A stretch of 64,000 bases of DNA from Streptomyces xanthochromogenes (GCF_014650455.1 NZ_BMUZ01000010.1:186001-250000), one strand, 5' to 3'; counted from the first letter of the stretch, positions 40,980-49,717 are shown. Made by a program: numbers and translations. Notes: generated by a model from the sequence alone, not told the origin.

Positions 40980-41811
40980 CGATCGTTGCGAGGGCCTCGC
41001 GTTCGGTGAGGCCGGTGGTGATCGCGGCGGAGGTGAGCGCTCCGCTCAGCTCCTCGCCGATGCCGTTCTCGTAGGCCCGGCACGCCGCCCAGAACAGCCG
41101 GGTGTTGCGCTGGCCCTCGTGGGCTGCCAGCACGAACTGGACCAGGCCCTGCCCCTGGTGGTCCCCGTGCCGCTGGGGGTCCTTGGCGCGTGCCGGAGGC
41201 GTGAGCAGGTCGAGCAGGGTGCGTGGGCAGGGGGCGGGGCCCAGATGGGCGGTGCCGGGCGCGAGCCGGTAGACGCCCCGGTTGCTCAGTGAACCGGGGC
41301 CGACCAGGTAGCCGCCGGCGCCCCGGATGTCGATCCCGGGGGCCAGCCGGCTCACGGAGTTCGGCACGGGCGTGCCGGGCGGTCCGGTCAGCCAGATGTG
41401 GCGGCCGCCGCTCGGAGTGATCACGACCACGGTCTCGGGGATCGTGAACAGGTGGCGCAGCGCCAGGTGTTGGAGCGCCGCCGTGGCGTCGGCCCCCGGC
41501 GGCTTGGTGTCGAGGTCGATCCCTATGAGGTGGTGCGGCGGCCGGCCGCAGGCGATGCCGTAGCCGGTGGCCCAGGGCGCGGCCGCGAACAGGGCCCGTA
41601 CCGCGGCCGGGTCGGTGGTGGCGTCGTGCACCCCGTGGCCCACCAGGCCGCACTCGCCGCGGCACAGCGCGGGCTGGGGGTCGTCCCGGTGCGGCGAGGG
41701 CAGCGCGGGGAGCTTGGTGCGGGACAGCGGGATGACGGGCAGGCCGCGCTCGGCGGCGGACAGGGCGTGGGCGAGGGCCAGGGTGGCGGCCTGCCGGTCG
41801 ATGGTGGCCAT
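40948..41811 (-). CDS. Bifunctional DNA primase/polymerase, N-terminal domain protein
   Basis: A 287-residue protein with the archaeo-eukaryotic primase motifs of PF09250. LIGIDLDTKPPG gives the hDhD metal motif (about residues 96-106), SGGRHIWLTGP the SxH motif, and GIDIRGAGGYLVGPGS the third block. The helicase part that follows in large Prim-Pol proteins is absent. Such genes are used as replication proteins by some actinomycete integrative elements. It stands alone next to tRNA-Ser, so it may be the remnant of one, but it could also be a chromosomal gene. Confidence 0.85.
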   Translation of the reverse strand: MATIDRQAATLALAHALSAAERGLPVIPLSRTKLPALPSPHRDDPQPALCRGECGLVGHGVHDATTDPAAVRALFAAAPWATGYGIACGRPPHHLIGIDLDTKPPGADATAALQHLALRHLFTIPETVVVITPSGGRHIWLTGPPGTPVPNSVSRLAPGIDIRGAGGYLVGPGSLSNRGVYRLAPGTAHLGPAPCPRTLLDLLTPPARAKDPQRHGDHQGQGLVQFVLAAHEGQRNTRLFWAACRAYENGIGEELSGALTSAAITTGLTEREALATIASAARMSTAR

Positions 41812-42352
41812 GGCTCCATGTTCGTACGAATGTTCGAGAAAGGGAATCCCTTTCAGGGGTGACCGTTGCGCCCCGGCGCGGGCCGGGGCCGGTTCCCGCC
41901 GCAGCGCGCGGCCCGGCCCGTGCCGTTCGGGTTCGCGCCCGCCCCCCTCGTCGACCCCATCTGCGCCGGGCGACAGGCGGATGACGGCCGGGTGACGCCC
42001 CGATGCCGTCTTGGTGTCCCCCATGTGGGCAGCGGGTGGCTGCCAAGGTTGGCCGAAACCGAGCCGAAACGGTTCTGCCCATGCGGGGGCGCGGGTCCGG
42101 CGCCGAAATCCGACCCCGGGCGGCGGTTTGGGGGCGCATTGAGGGTTTATCGACATGTCCTCACGCTTGCGGGCGAAAGGTTCCCCAATGACTGGTTCGC
42201 CGGGGATTCGGTGGGCAACTCTGATCTCGCGACGTCGTCACAGCGTCCGAGGCGGTCGGCCAACTGCCTTGGACCAGGCCGTACTTGCTTCCCGCAAGCG
42301 CGGACTGGAACGAGCCGAACTACCCGCACTTCTGGTTCCTGGAGGAATTCAC
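41812..42352. other. 541-bp gap without a recognisable gene
   Basis: Only Arg/Pro-rich frames without coding character. The right 40 bases hold the GGAGGA ribosome site of the next gene. The promoters of both divergent genes must lie here, but I cannot place -10/-35 boxes with confidence. Confidence 0.4.
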
Positions 42353-42664
42353 ATGGCAAACATCCGTACCGCCCGCGTCCTGGCCACCGTTGCCGCGCTG
42401 CCCCTGGCCGCCGCCCTCTTCTCGGGTGTGGCCACCGCCGACAACGGCTCCATCGCGGGCCACGGATCGAACGCCGCGGTGGCGACCGTCAGCGGCAGTG
42501 GGGTCGGCCACGACAACCGTGGGAACTCGTCGACCACCCAGCAGCAGGCCGTCGGGTCCGGCGCCACCAACCAGAGCAACACCGCCCAGGTGAACGGGTC
42601 CGCCTTCACGTCGATCAACCAGGGCAACGGGAACGTCGCCGTGAACTTCTCCCGCCTGTGGTGA
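42353..42664 (+). CDS. Small secreted Asn/Gln/Ser/Gly-rich protein
   Basis: A 103-residue protein. The signal peptide (about 1-29; VAALPLAAALFSGVATA) is followed by a 74-residue mature chain without Cys. It is rich in N, Q, S, G and V with spaced NxxxxxQ/N motifs (AVGSGATNQSNTAQVNG, SINQGNGNVAVNF). The pattern recalls curlin-like or other aggregation-prone surface proteins; it is not a chaplin or rodlin by sequence. GGAGGAATTCAC precedes ATG 42353. A strong hairpin ends the transcript. Confidence 0.8.
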   Translation: MANIRTARVLATVAALPLAAALFSGVATADNGSIAGHGSNAAVATVSGSGVGHDNRGNSSTTQQQAVGSGATNQSNTAQVNGSAFTSINQGNGNVAVNFSRLW

Positions 42665-42706
42665 TCCGGCGCCCCTGTGGAAGGGGTCCGTTCTTAGGGT
42701 GATCGG

Positions 42707-42746
42707 CGGCCCGGGTGACAGCGCTTCGGCGCGGTCGCCCGGGCCG
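42707..42746 (+). terminator. Terminator hairpin
   Basis: 13-bp arms with one G-T wobble (CGGCCCGGGTGAC at 42707-42719, GTCGCCCGGGCCG at 42734-42746), 14-nt loop, 43 bp after the small secreted protein gene. Confidence 0.75.
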
Positions 42747-42813
42747 TTGGCGTGCCCGACGGCAGGCGGGGCGGGGCTCCCCTGGCGCCCGGGGCATTGA
42801 CAGCGAGGGCATA

Positions 42814-42830
42814 TCTGACGGACAGTCAGA
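42814..42830. promoter_or_regulatory. Inverted repeat upstream of the acyl-CoA dehydrogenase operon
   Basis: TCTGAC-GGACA-GTCAGA: perfect 6-bp arms, 5-bp spacer, in an AT-richer patch (GCATATCTGACGG). TTGACA lies at 42797-42802, at the position a -35 box would take for a start soon after. A TetR-type regulator binding here is inference. It is not the mycobacterial KstR motif. Confidence 0.5.
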
Positions 42831-42972
42831 AACCTGATCGGCGGGCCGGGGACGTGGGACGCGCCCGGGCCCGCCGACGGGTCTCCACGCATGTGTTCCC
42901 GCGCATGTGCCGGTAAGCGTGTGCCCGTACGCCCGAGTGCGTGCGGACCCCTCCGCACGGAAGGCCGCCGTC

Positions 42973-44136
42973 GTGCACCTCGCCCCGACCGAGCGCCAAC
43001 AGCGGCTCCGCGCCGAACTGCGCGCGTACTTCGCCGACTTGATGCCCGACGGACCCCCGCCCGCCGCGGACGCGGACGCGCAGCGAGCGCTGCTGCGCCG
43101 GATCGGCGCCGACGGGATGCTCGGACTCGGCTGGCCCGTCGAGTACGGCGGCCAGGGCCGCGGCCCCGACGAGCAGTTCGTCTTCTTCGACGAGGCCTAC
43201 CGCGCGGGCGCACCCGTCTCGATGGTCACCCTGAACACGGTCGGCCCCACCCTGATGAAGTTCGGCAGTGCCGAGCAGAAGGCCTACTTCCTGCCCAGGA
43301 TTCTGCGCGGCGACCTCGTCTTCGCCATCGGCTACAGCGAACCGGAGGCCGGCACCGACCTCGCCTCGCTGCGCACCAAGGCGGTACGGGAGGGCGGCTC
43401 CTGGGCGATCGACGGGCAGAAGGTCTTCACCTCCAACGCCCAGAACGCCGACTGGATCTGGCTCGCCTGCCGCACCGACCCCGATGCGCCCAAGCACAAG
43501 GGAATCTCGATCATTCTGGTGCCCACCGATGCGCCCGGCTTCTCCTGGACCCCGATCGAAACGGTCGGCGGTCTGACCACCACGGCGACGTACTACGACG
43601 GCATCCGGGTGCCCCGGGGGAACCTGGTCGGCGCCGAGAACGCGGGCTGGGGTCTGATCACCAACCAGCTCAACCACGAGCGGGTCGCACTCGCCGCGAT
43701 CGGCATGCAGGCCGAGGACTTCTACGAGGCGGCGCTCTCCTGTGCGTGTACGCCCGATCCGGTGACTTCCGCACGCCCCGTTGACCACGAATGGGTGAAG
43801 GCCAAGCTGGCGGCCACACATGCCCGGCTGGCGGCGAACCGCCTGCTCAGCTGGCGTTTGGTGGGTGATGTGGGGGCGGGAAATCTGGCGCCGGGAGACG
43901 CCAGCGGCGTGAAGTTCGCGGGAACGGAGTCCGCGGTCGAAACGTATCGAATGTGTCAGGAGATCGTGGGGGACGCGGGCCTGATCCGGGGCGGTTCGCC
44001 CGGCGCCTTCGGGGACGGGGAGCTGGAGCGGATGAACCGGGCGGCGCAGATCAACACGTTCGGGGGCGGGGTGAGCGAGGTGCAGCGGGAGATCGTCGCG
44101 ACGATGCGGCTCGGGATGAAGCGGGGGAAGAGGTGA
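42973..44136 (+). CDS. Acyl-CoA dehydrogenase, ChsE2/FadE29-like
   Basis: A 387-residue flavoprotein. FAIGYSEPEAGTDLASL is the FAD/substrate block, GQKVFTSNAQNADWIWLACRT follows, and INTFGGGVSEVQREIVA is the C-terminal signature. Length equals that of mycobacterial FadE29 as I remember it. In the steroid side-chain pathway, ChsE2 pairs with ChsE1 in an alpha2beta2 dehydrogenase acting on the C-22 propionyl side chain CoA ester. GTG 42973 has GGAAGG upstream and starts the conserved region; ATG-like start 42907 is the alternative. First gene of a five-gene operon, all joined by 4-nt overlaps or 1-nt shared bases. Confidence 0.88.
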   Translation: MHLAPTERQQRLRAELRAYFADLMPDGPPPAADADAQRALLRRIGADGMLGLGWPVEYGGQGRGPDEQFVFFDEAYRAGAPVSMVTLNTVGPTLMKFGSAEQKAYFLPRILRGDLVFAIGYSEPEAGTDLASLRTKAVREGGSWAIDGQKVFTSNAQNADWIWLACRTDPDAPKHKGISIILVPTDAPGFSWTPIETVGGLTTTATYYDGIRVPRGNLVGAENAGWGLITNQLNHERVALAAIGMQAEDFYEAALSCACTPDPVTSARPVDHEWVKAKLAATHARLAANRLLSWRLVGDVGAGNLAPGDASGVKFAGTESAVETYRMCQEIVGDAGLIRGGSPGAFGDGELERMNRAAQINTFGGGVSEVQREIVATMRLGMKRGKR

Positions 44137-45116
44137 GTGGGGTGGGCGGGGCCGACGAGCTCGATTTCCTGGACCGGTTGAAGAAGTTCGAGGGGCAGCC
44201 GGCGGCGACGGCAGGGGTCGGCAAGGACCTCGTCAACGAGCCGATGATCAGGCACTGGTGCGAGGCGATGGGCGACACCCACCCCGCGTACACGGGGCCG
44301 GACGCGATCGCGCCGCCGACGATGCTCCAGGCGTGGACGATGGGCGGCCTGTCCGGACACGGCGACGGCACGGGCCGCACCTCCGGATACGACGAGCTCT
44401 TCGAGCTGCTCGACGGCGCCGGGTTCACCTCGGTGGTGGCGACGGACTGCGAGCAGGAGTACGTCCTTGACCTGCGGCCGGGCGATCGCGTGACCTATGA
44501 CGCGGTGATCGAGACGGTCTCGGGGCGCAAGACCACCAAGCTGGGGACGGGGCACTTCGTCACCACGCGCATGGACGTCCGGGCGAACGGCGAGCCCGCC
44601 GGCACACACCGCTTCCGCATCCTCAAGTACGCCCCGGCAGCGAGCCGTTCGCGCGGACCGGCACCGGCCCCGGCCGGGGAGGGTGCGGCGGCCGGCCCGG
44701 ACCGGGCGCCCGCCCGTGCGCTGCGCCCCCGGCCCGTCGTCAACCGGGACAACGCCGGATTCTGGGCCGGGGTCGCCGAGCACCGGCTCCTCGTCCAGCG
44801 CTGCACCGACTGCGCGGAGCTGCGATTCCCCTGGCTGCCGGGGTGCCACGCCTGCGGCTCGGCGCGCTGGGACACGGTCGAGGCGAGCGGCCGGGGCACC
44901 GTCTATTCGTACGTCGTGATGCACCACCCGCCCTTCCCCGCCTTCGACCCGCCCTACGCGGTGGGCCTGATCGAGCTCGCGGAGGGTGTCCGGATCGTCA
45001 GCAACGTGGTCGGGGTGGCGCCGGACGAGGTGCGCATTGGGATGGCCGTGCGTCTCGAATTCCTGCGTGCGGACGACGAGTTGGAGCTCCCCGTGTTCCG
45101 GGCGGAGGCATCCTGA
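44133..45116 (+). CDS. MaoC-like hydratase/DUF35 fusion, ChsH2-like
   Basis: A 327-residue protein. Residues about 10-165 are a MaoC-type hotdog domain (IAPPTMLQAWTMGG, PGDRVTYDAVIETVSGRKTT). After an Ala/Pro linker comes a zinc ribbon with Cys pairs (QRCTDCAEL and GCHACGSARW) and an OB-fold, the DUF35 part. In mycobacteria, ChsH2 with ChsH1 hydrates the side-chain enoyl-CoA and its DUF35 domain binds the aldolase Ltp2. Start GTG shares bases with the previous stop. Confidence 0.88.
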   Translation: MSGVGGADELDFLDRLKKFEGQPAATAGVGKDLVNEPMIRHWCEAMGDTHPAYTGPDAIAPPTMLQAWTMGGLSGHGDGTGRTSGYDELFELLDGAGFTSVVATDCEQEYVLDLRPGDRVTYDAVIETVSGRKTTKLGTGHFVTTRMDVRANGEPAGTHRFRILKYAPAASRSRGPAPAPAGEGAAAGPDRAPARALRPRPVVNRDNAGFWAGVAEHRLLVQRCTDCAELRFPWLPGCHACGSARWDTVEASGRGTVYSYVVMHHPPFPAFDPPYAVGLIELAEGVRIVSNVVGVAPDEVRIGMAVRLEFLRADDELELPVFRAEAS

Positions 45117-46324
45117 TGGATTTCACGCCCACCGAGGAGCAGTCGGCCGTCCAGGAGCTCGCCGCGCGGATCTTCGGCGACCTCTCGACGCACGAACGGC
45201 TCGCCGCGGCCGGCACGGGGACGGACGCGGAGCTGTGGAAGGCGCTGTGCGGGGCCGGTCTGGTGGCGGCCGTCGAGGAGGTCGGGCTCCTCGGTCTGGT
45301 CCTCGCCCTGGAGGAGCAGGGCAGGACCACCGCCCAGGTCCCCTTCGCGGCGAGCTGTGTGTACGGAGTCCTGGCGCTCACCACGCACGGCACGGCCGAG
45401 CAGCGGGGGCGGCTCCTTCCGGCCCTGCGCGACGGCACCGCGGTGGTGACCGGCGCCTTCCCGGCCCGCGCGGGCCGCGTACGGGCCACGGGGGACGGCG
45501 AGTTGAGCGGCGTCGTGCCGCTCGTGCCATGGCTGCGGGACGCGACGCACGTCCTGGTCCCGGACACGGAACACGCCCTGTGGCTGGTGCGGGTCGCCGA
45601 TGCCGGGGCCGAGCCGTTGGAGACCACCGCGCCTTGGTCGGCCGGGCGGCTCGCCCTCGACCGTGCCCCGGCCGAGCGGGTGGGCGGCGCGGCGGCGTAC
45701 GAGGACGTGCTGGCCACCGCCCGTACGGCGTTCGCGGGGCTGCAGGCCGGGGTGTGCGCGGGCTCGCTGGCGAGAGCGGTGCACCACACGACGACGCGGG
45801 AGCAGTTCGGCAGGCCCCTGTCCACCAACCAGGGCGTGCTGCTGCGGGCGGCCGACGCGTACATGGACACCGAGGCGATACGGGTCACCGCCTACGAGGC
45901 GGCCTGGCGCCGGGACGAGGGGCTGCGGTGCGGGACGCACGCGCTGACGGCGGCCTGGTGGGCATCCGAGGCGGGCACCCGGGTCGTGCACGCGGGCCAG
46001 CACCTGCACGGCGGCCTTGGCGCGGACGTCGAGCACCCCGTCCACCGGCACTTCCTCTGGGGGCGCCAGCTGGACGCGTATCTGGGCTGCGGGTCCGAAC
46101 TCCTTGCCGAACTGGGCGAGTTGATCGTCGCGGAGCGTACGTCGATCGGGGGTGCAGCGGGTGGTGAGGCTGCCGAGCGGTCCGCGGGGGCCGAGGGGGG
46201 CGAGGTTGTCGGGCGAGCCCAGCAAGACGCAGGGGCCGAGGGCGTCGACGTTGCCGGGCGAGCAGAGCAAGTCACGGGAGTCGAGGGCGTCGCGATGACG
46301 GGGAAAGAGGGGGTGGGGGCATGA
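45116..46324 (+). CDS. Acyl-CoA dehydrogenase, ChsE1/FadE28-like, with repeat tail
   Basis: A 402-residue protein. MDFTPTEEQSAVQELAARIF and HTTTREQFGRPLSTNQGVLL identify the family; it is the shorter, diverged type of subunit that pairs with ChsE2. The first about 345 residues match the usual length. The last about 55 form a degenerate threefold repeat of roughly 15 residues (GAEGGEVVGRAQQDA / GAEGVDVAGRAEQVT / GVEGVAMTG) with no counterpart I know. ATG overlaps the previous stop by one base (TGATG). Confidence 0.85.
   Translation: MDFTPTEEQSAVQELAARIFGDLSTHERLAAAGTGTDAELWKALCGAGLVAAVEEVGLLGLVLALEEQGRTTAQVPFAASCVYGVLALTTHGTAEQRGRLLPALRDGTAVVTGAFPARAGRVRATGDGELSGVVPLVPWLRDATHVLVPDTEHALWLVRVADAGAEPLETTAPWSAGRLALDRAPAERVGGAAAYEDVLATARTAFAGLQAGVCAGSLARAVHHTTTREQFGRPLSTNQGVLLRAADAYMDTEAIRVTAYEAAWRRDEGLRCGTHALTAAWWASEAGTRVVHAGQHLHGGLGADVEHPVHRHFLWGRQLDAYLGCGSELLAELGELIVAERTSIGGAAGGEAAERSAGAEGGEVVGRAQQDAGAEGVDVAGRAEQVTGVEGVAMTGKEGVGA
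46180..46310 (+). repeat. Degenerate ~45-bp in-frame repeats
   Basis: About three imperfect copies built on GGGGCCGAGGG...GTCGGGCGAGC, encoding the C-terminal tail of the acyl-CoA dehydrogenase gene. Confidence 0.7.
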
Positions 46325-46728
46325 AGGCCGGAGACGAACTCGCGCCGTTGGAGATCCCGATCACACGGACGCTGATCGTGGCCGGCGCGGTGGCATCCCG
46401 CGACTACCAGGACGTGCACCACGACGCGGTGCTCGCGCGGGAGAAGGGTTCGCCGGACGTCTTCATGAACATCCTGACCACCAACGGCCTGGTGGGGCGG
46501 TACATCACCGACCACTTCGGTCCTTCGGCCCGGCTGCGCTCGGTGAAGATACGGCTGGGCGCCCCCAACTACCCGGGAGACACCATGACGTTGACCGGCA
46601 CGGTGACCGCCGTGGAGGGGGAGGTCGCCGAGGTCCGGGTGACCGGGGCCAACGGGCTCGGCCACCACGTCACGGGCACGGTAAGGGTGGCTGTGCCCGC
46701 CCGGTCGGACTCTTCGGAGGCGTCATGA
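46321..46728 (+). CDS. MaoC-like hydratase, ChsH1-like
   Basis: A 135-residue single hotdog-fold protein. ASRDYQDVHHDAVLAREKG has the D-x4-H catalytic pair of hydratase 2 enzymes. It is the expected catalytic partner of the MaoC/DUF35 protein two genes upstream. The ATG overlaps the previous stop (ATGA). Confidence 0.88.
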   Translation: MKAGDELAPLEIPITRTLIVAGAVASRDYQDVHHDAVLAREKGSPDVFMNILTTNGLVGRYITDHFGPSARLRSVKIRLGAPNYPGDTMTLTGTVTAVEGEVAEVRVTGANGLGHHVTGTVRVAVPARSDSSEAS

Positions 46729-47891
46729 GCGTGCGCGGGGCGGACTCGCTCGGTGGACGGGCGGCGATCGTCGGGATCGGGGCGACCGAGTTCTCCAAGG
46801 ACTCGGGGCGCAGCGAGCTGAAGCTGGCCGTCGAGGCGGTGCACGCGGCGCTCGACGACGCGGGGCTCGCGCCCTCGGACGTGGACGGCCTGGTCACGTT
46901 CACCATGGACACCAACCCCGAGATCACGGTCGCGCAGGCGACCGGTATGGGCGAGCTGTCCTTCTTCTCGCGCGTCCACTACGGGGGCGGCGCGGCCTGT
47001 GCCACCGTGCAGCAGGCCGCCCTCGCGGTCGCCACCGGGGTGGCGGAAGTGGTCGTCTGCTACCGGGCGTTCAACGAACGGTCGGGCCGTCGCTTCGGCT
47101 CGGGGGTGCAGCACCGCGAGCCCTCGGCGGAAGGGGCGGCGCTGGGGTGGTCGCTTCCGTTCGGGCTGCTCACACCCGCGTCCTGGGTCGCCATGGCCGC
47201 CCAGCGCTATCTGCACACCTACCACCTGACGCCCGAGGCCTTCGGCCATGTCGCCGTCACCGGCCGGCGCCATGCCGCGAACAATCCGGCGGCCTACTTC
47301 CACGGCAAGCCGATCACCCTGGCCGACCACGCGGCATCGCGGTGGATCGTCGAGCCGCTGCGGCTCCTGGACTGCTGCCAGGAGACCGACGGCGGCCAGG
47401 CGCTCGTGGTCACCACCGCCGAGCGGGCCAGGGACCTGCGGCAGCGCCCCGCGGTGATCACGGCGGCCGCGCAGGGTGCGGGACGCAGACAGGAGGCGAT
47501 GACCAGTTTCTACCGGGACGCGCTGGACTCCCTGCCCGAGATGGGCGTCGTCGCGCGGCAGCTGTGGCGCACCTCCGGCCTGACGCCCGCCGAGATCGAC
47601 GTGGCGATCCTGTACGACCACTTCACGCCATTCGTGCTGATGCAGTTGGAGGAGTTCGGCTTCTGCGCGCCGGGTGAGGCGGCCGACTTCGTGGCGGCGG
47701 ACGGGGTGCCGCTGAACACGCACGGAGGCCAGCTGGGGGAGGCGTATCTGCACGGGATGAACGGCGTGGCGGAGGCGGTCCGCCAGGTGCGGGGCACCTC
47801 GGTGAACCAGCAGCCGGACGTCGCCCACGTCCTGGTGACGGCCGGTACGGGCGTGCCCACGTCGGGGCTCGTTCTGGGAAGGGACGACTGA
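46725..47891 (+). CDS. Thiolase-like lipid-transfer protein/aldolase, Ltp2-like
   Basis: A 388-residue thiolase-fold protein. AAIVGIGATEFSKDSGRS starts the fold; HYGGGAACATVQQAALAVATG is the nucleophile-region block; THGGQLGEAYLHGMNG is the C-terminal block. In mycobacteria, Ltp2 together with ChsH2 performs the retro-aldol step that releases propionyl-CoA from the steroid side chain. Last gene of the operon; the start overlaps the previous stop by 4 nt. Confidence 0.88.
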   Translation: MSVRGADSLGGRAAIVGIGATEFSKDSGRSELKLAVEAVHAALDDAGLAPSDVDGLVTFTMDTNPEITVAQATGMGELSFFSRVHYGGGAACATVQQAALAVATGVAEVVVCYRAFNERSGRRFGSGVQHREPSAEGAALGWSLPFGLLTPASWVAMAAQRYLHTYHLTPEAFGHVAVTGRRHAANNPAAYFHGKPITLADHAASRWIVEPLRLLDCCQETDGGQALVVTTAERARDLRQRPAVITAAAQGAGRRQEAMTSFYRDALDSLPEMGVVARQLWRTSGLTPAEIDVAILYDHFTPFVLMQLEEFGFCAPGEAADFVAADGVPLNTHGGQLGEAYLHGMNGVAEAVRQVRGTSVNQQPDVAHVLVTAGTGVPTSGLVLGRDD

Positions 47892-48064
47892 GGGCAAGTC
47901 AGCACGGCCGGGACCGAGCGGCCCTGAACGCCCGTCAGGGAGACTCACCGCGTGACCGTTCCCTGCGGGGCGGCACTGGGGCGGACGGCTGATCTTCCAC
48001 ACGTACGGCCGAGGGGCCCGGCCGAGCGGTGGCCGGCCGGGGCGCGGAGCCGTTCACTCGGGCC

Positions 48065-48898
48065 ATGCGCCGCCTCAAGATCGTCCTCGCCTCCGCCGCC
48101 ACCGCGCTGCTCGCCCTCACGACCCTGCTCGCCCCGGCCGCGGCCGCGGACGAGGGGTGGGACGAGCGGGAGGCGGTGTCCGAGGGGAACTTCCAGGGCA
48201 CCGCGTTCGACACCTGCAACACGCCCTCGCTGGCCGCGATGCGGGCCTGGCGGAGCTCGTCGTCGTACCGCGGCGTCGGCGTCTACTACGCGGGACGCGG
48301 CCGGCACTGCCTGGACCAGAAGAACCTGAACAAGAGCTGGGTGAGCCAGGTGAACCGGATGGGCTGGCAGGTGCTGCCCGTGTTCGTGGGCTCGCAGTCG
48401 CCGTGCGTGTACGCCGCGAACAAGAAGGGCGTGCGGATCGGCGGTCAGCCCGCGAAGCAGGGCAGGTCCGAGGCGGGGGAGGCGGTGCAGCACGCGCAGG
48501 CCCTCGGCATGCTGGACGGCAGCGCGCTCTACCTCGACCTGGAGGCGTACAACGTGGGCAACGCCTCGTGCGCCAGGACCACCCTGGAGTTCGTGCGCGC
48601 CTGGAACAAGGAGGTGCGGGCGCGCGGTTACGTGCCCGGGTTCTACAGCAGTGCCGAGTCCGGGGTGCGGCAGATCGAGCAGGCCCGGCTGGCGGGGAAG
48701 GGCGACCTGCCGGCGGCGATCTGGTTCGCCCGCTGGCACACGTCACCCGCGCTGTACCAGGAGGCCGCGCTGCACAAGGACGCCTGGCAGCACCGGCGCA
48801 TCCACCAGTACGCGGGGGACGTCACCGAGACGCACGGCGGTTACCGTCTGACGGTGGACCGCAACCAGGTCGACGCGCCGGTCGCCCGCATTGGCTGA
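48065..48898 (+). CDS. Secreted DUF1906 (glycoside hydrolase-like) protein
   Basis: A 277-residue protein. The signal peptide covers residues about 1-29 (ASAATALLALTTLLAPAAA). The mature part has FQGTAFDTCNTPSLAAMRAW, YRGVGVYYAGRGRHC, VLPVFVGSQSP and ALYLDLEAYN, the layout of DUF1906 TIM-barrel proteins related to GH25 lysozymes. They may act on the cell wall; activity is unproven. ATG 48065 is preferred to 48029 as the first Met directly before the basic start of the signal. Confidence 0.9.
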   Translation: MRRLKIVLASAATALLALTTLLAPAAAADEGWDEREAVSEGNFQGTAFDTCNTPSLAAMRAWRSSSSYRGVGVYYAGRGRHCLDQKNLNKSWVSQVNRMGWQVLPVFVGSQSPCVYAANKKGVRIGGQPAKQGRSEAGEAVQHAQALGMLDGSALYLDLEAYNVGNASCARTTLEFVRAWNKEVRARGYVPGFYSSAESGVRQIEQARLAGKGDLPAAIWFARWHTSPALYQEAALHKDAWQHRRIHQYAGDVTETHGGYRLTVDRNQVDAPVARIG

Positions 48899-49171
48899 GC
48901 GGAGTCCGCGCCGGCCGCCCGCCCTGGCCGAGCCGGGTCCGCGCTGCTCGTGTGCATCGACCTGGCCGAGCCGACACCGCCTGTCAGCAGGGGCCGAGCC
49001 GGGTCCGCGGCGCTCGCGCGGGTCGGCCGGGTGGGGGCTGAACCCTGAGGGCCGGGGATGCGTCTCCACCTTCAGGAGGTGTGGCCACCCCCACCCCTAC
49101 AACCTGAGGCGGACATCGCTTCGGGACCTGGGGCCGATCCCCGGGGCCCCGCGCGCTCATAGCGTGGAGAC

Positions 49172-49717
49172 ATGACAACGCCCGTCTGCACCAGCGCCTC
49201 CCGAGTGGCGACGCCCTACCACGCGTACGCGTCGTTCTCGTCGTACGTCCGCGCCAGGGGCCCCGTGCTGCTGCGCACCGCGCGCTCCCTGACCGCGAAC
49301 GCGAGCGATGCGGAGGACCTGCTGCAGACGGCCCTGACCAAGACGTACGTCGCCTGGGACCGGATCGAGGACCACCGGGCACTGGACGGCTATGTGCGCC
49401 GCGCGCTGCTCAACACCCGCACCTCGCAGTGGCGCAAGCGCAAGGTGGACGAGTTCGCCTGCGACGAGCTGCCCGAGCCGGAGGTCGTGCCGGGTCCCGA
49501 CCCGGCGGATCAGCAGGTGCTGCACGACGCGATGTGGCGGGCGGTCATGAAGCTCCCCGACCGCCAGCGGGCCATGGTCGTCCTCAGGTATTACGAGGAC
49601 CTGAGCGAGGCCCAGACCGCCGAGGTGCTCGGTGTCTCGGTCGGCACGGTCAAGAGTGCGGTCTCCCGTGCGCTCGGCAAGCTCCGCGAGGACCCGGAGC
49701 TGGAGCCCATACGGTGA
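49172..49717 (+). CDS. ECF sigma factor, SigE family
   Basis: A 181-residue sigma-70 factor. Region 2 includes LTANASDAEDLLQTALTKTYVAW; region 4 includes LPDRQRAMVVLRYYEDLSEAQ and GVSVGTVKSAVSRALGKLRE. It belongs to the actinobacterial SigE-type (TIGR02983) group. No anti-sigma gene follows. The upstream gap (48899-49171) has loose GGCCGAGCCGGGTCCGC repeats but no gene. Confidence 0.92.
   Translation: MTTPVCTSASRVATPYHAYASFSSYVRARGPVLLRTARSLTANASDAEDLLQTALTKTYVAWDRIEDHRALDGYVRRALLNTRTSQWRKRKVDEFACDELPEPEVVPGPDPADQQVLHDAMWRAVMKLPDRQRAMVVLRYYEDLSEAQTAEVLGVSVGTVKSAVSRALGKLREDPELEPIR

Noticed and set aside
42353..42664. Chaplin or rodlin gene
   Set aside because: No chaplin GNSxGNxxG/Cys pattern and no rodlin similarity; the composition alone is similar.
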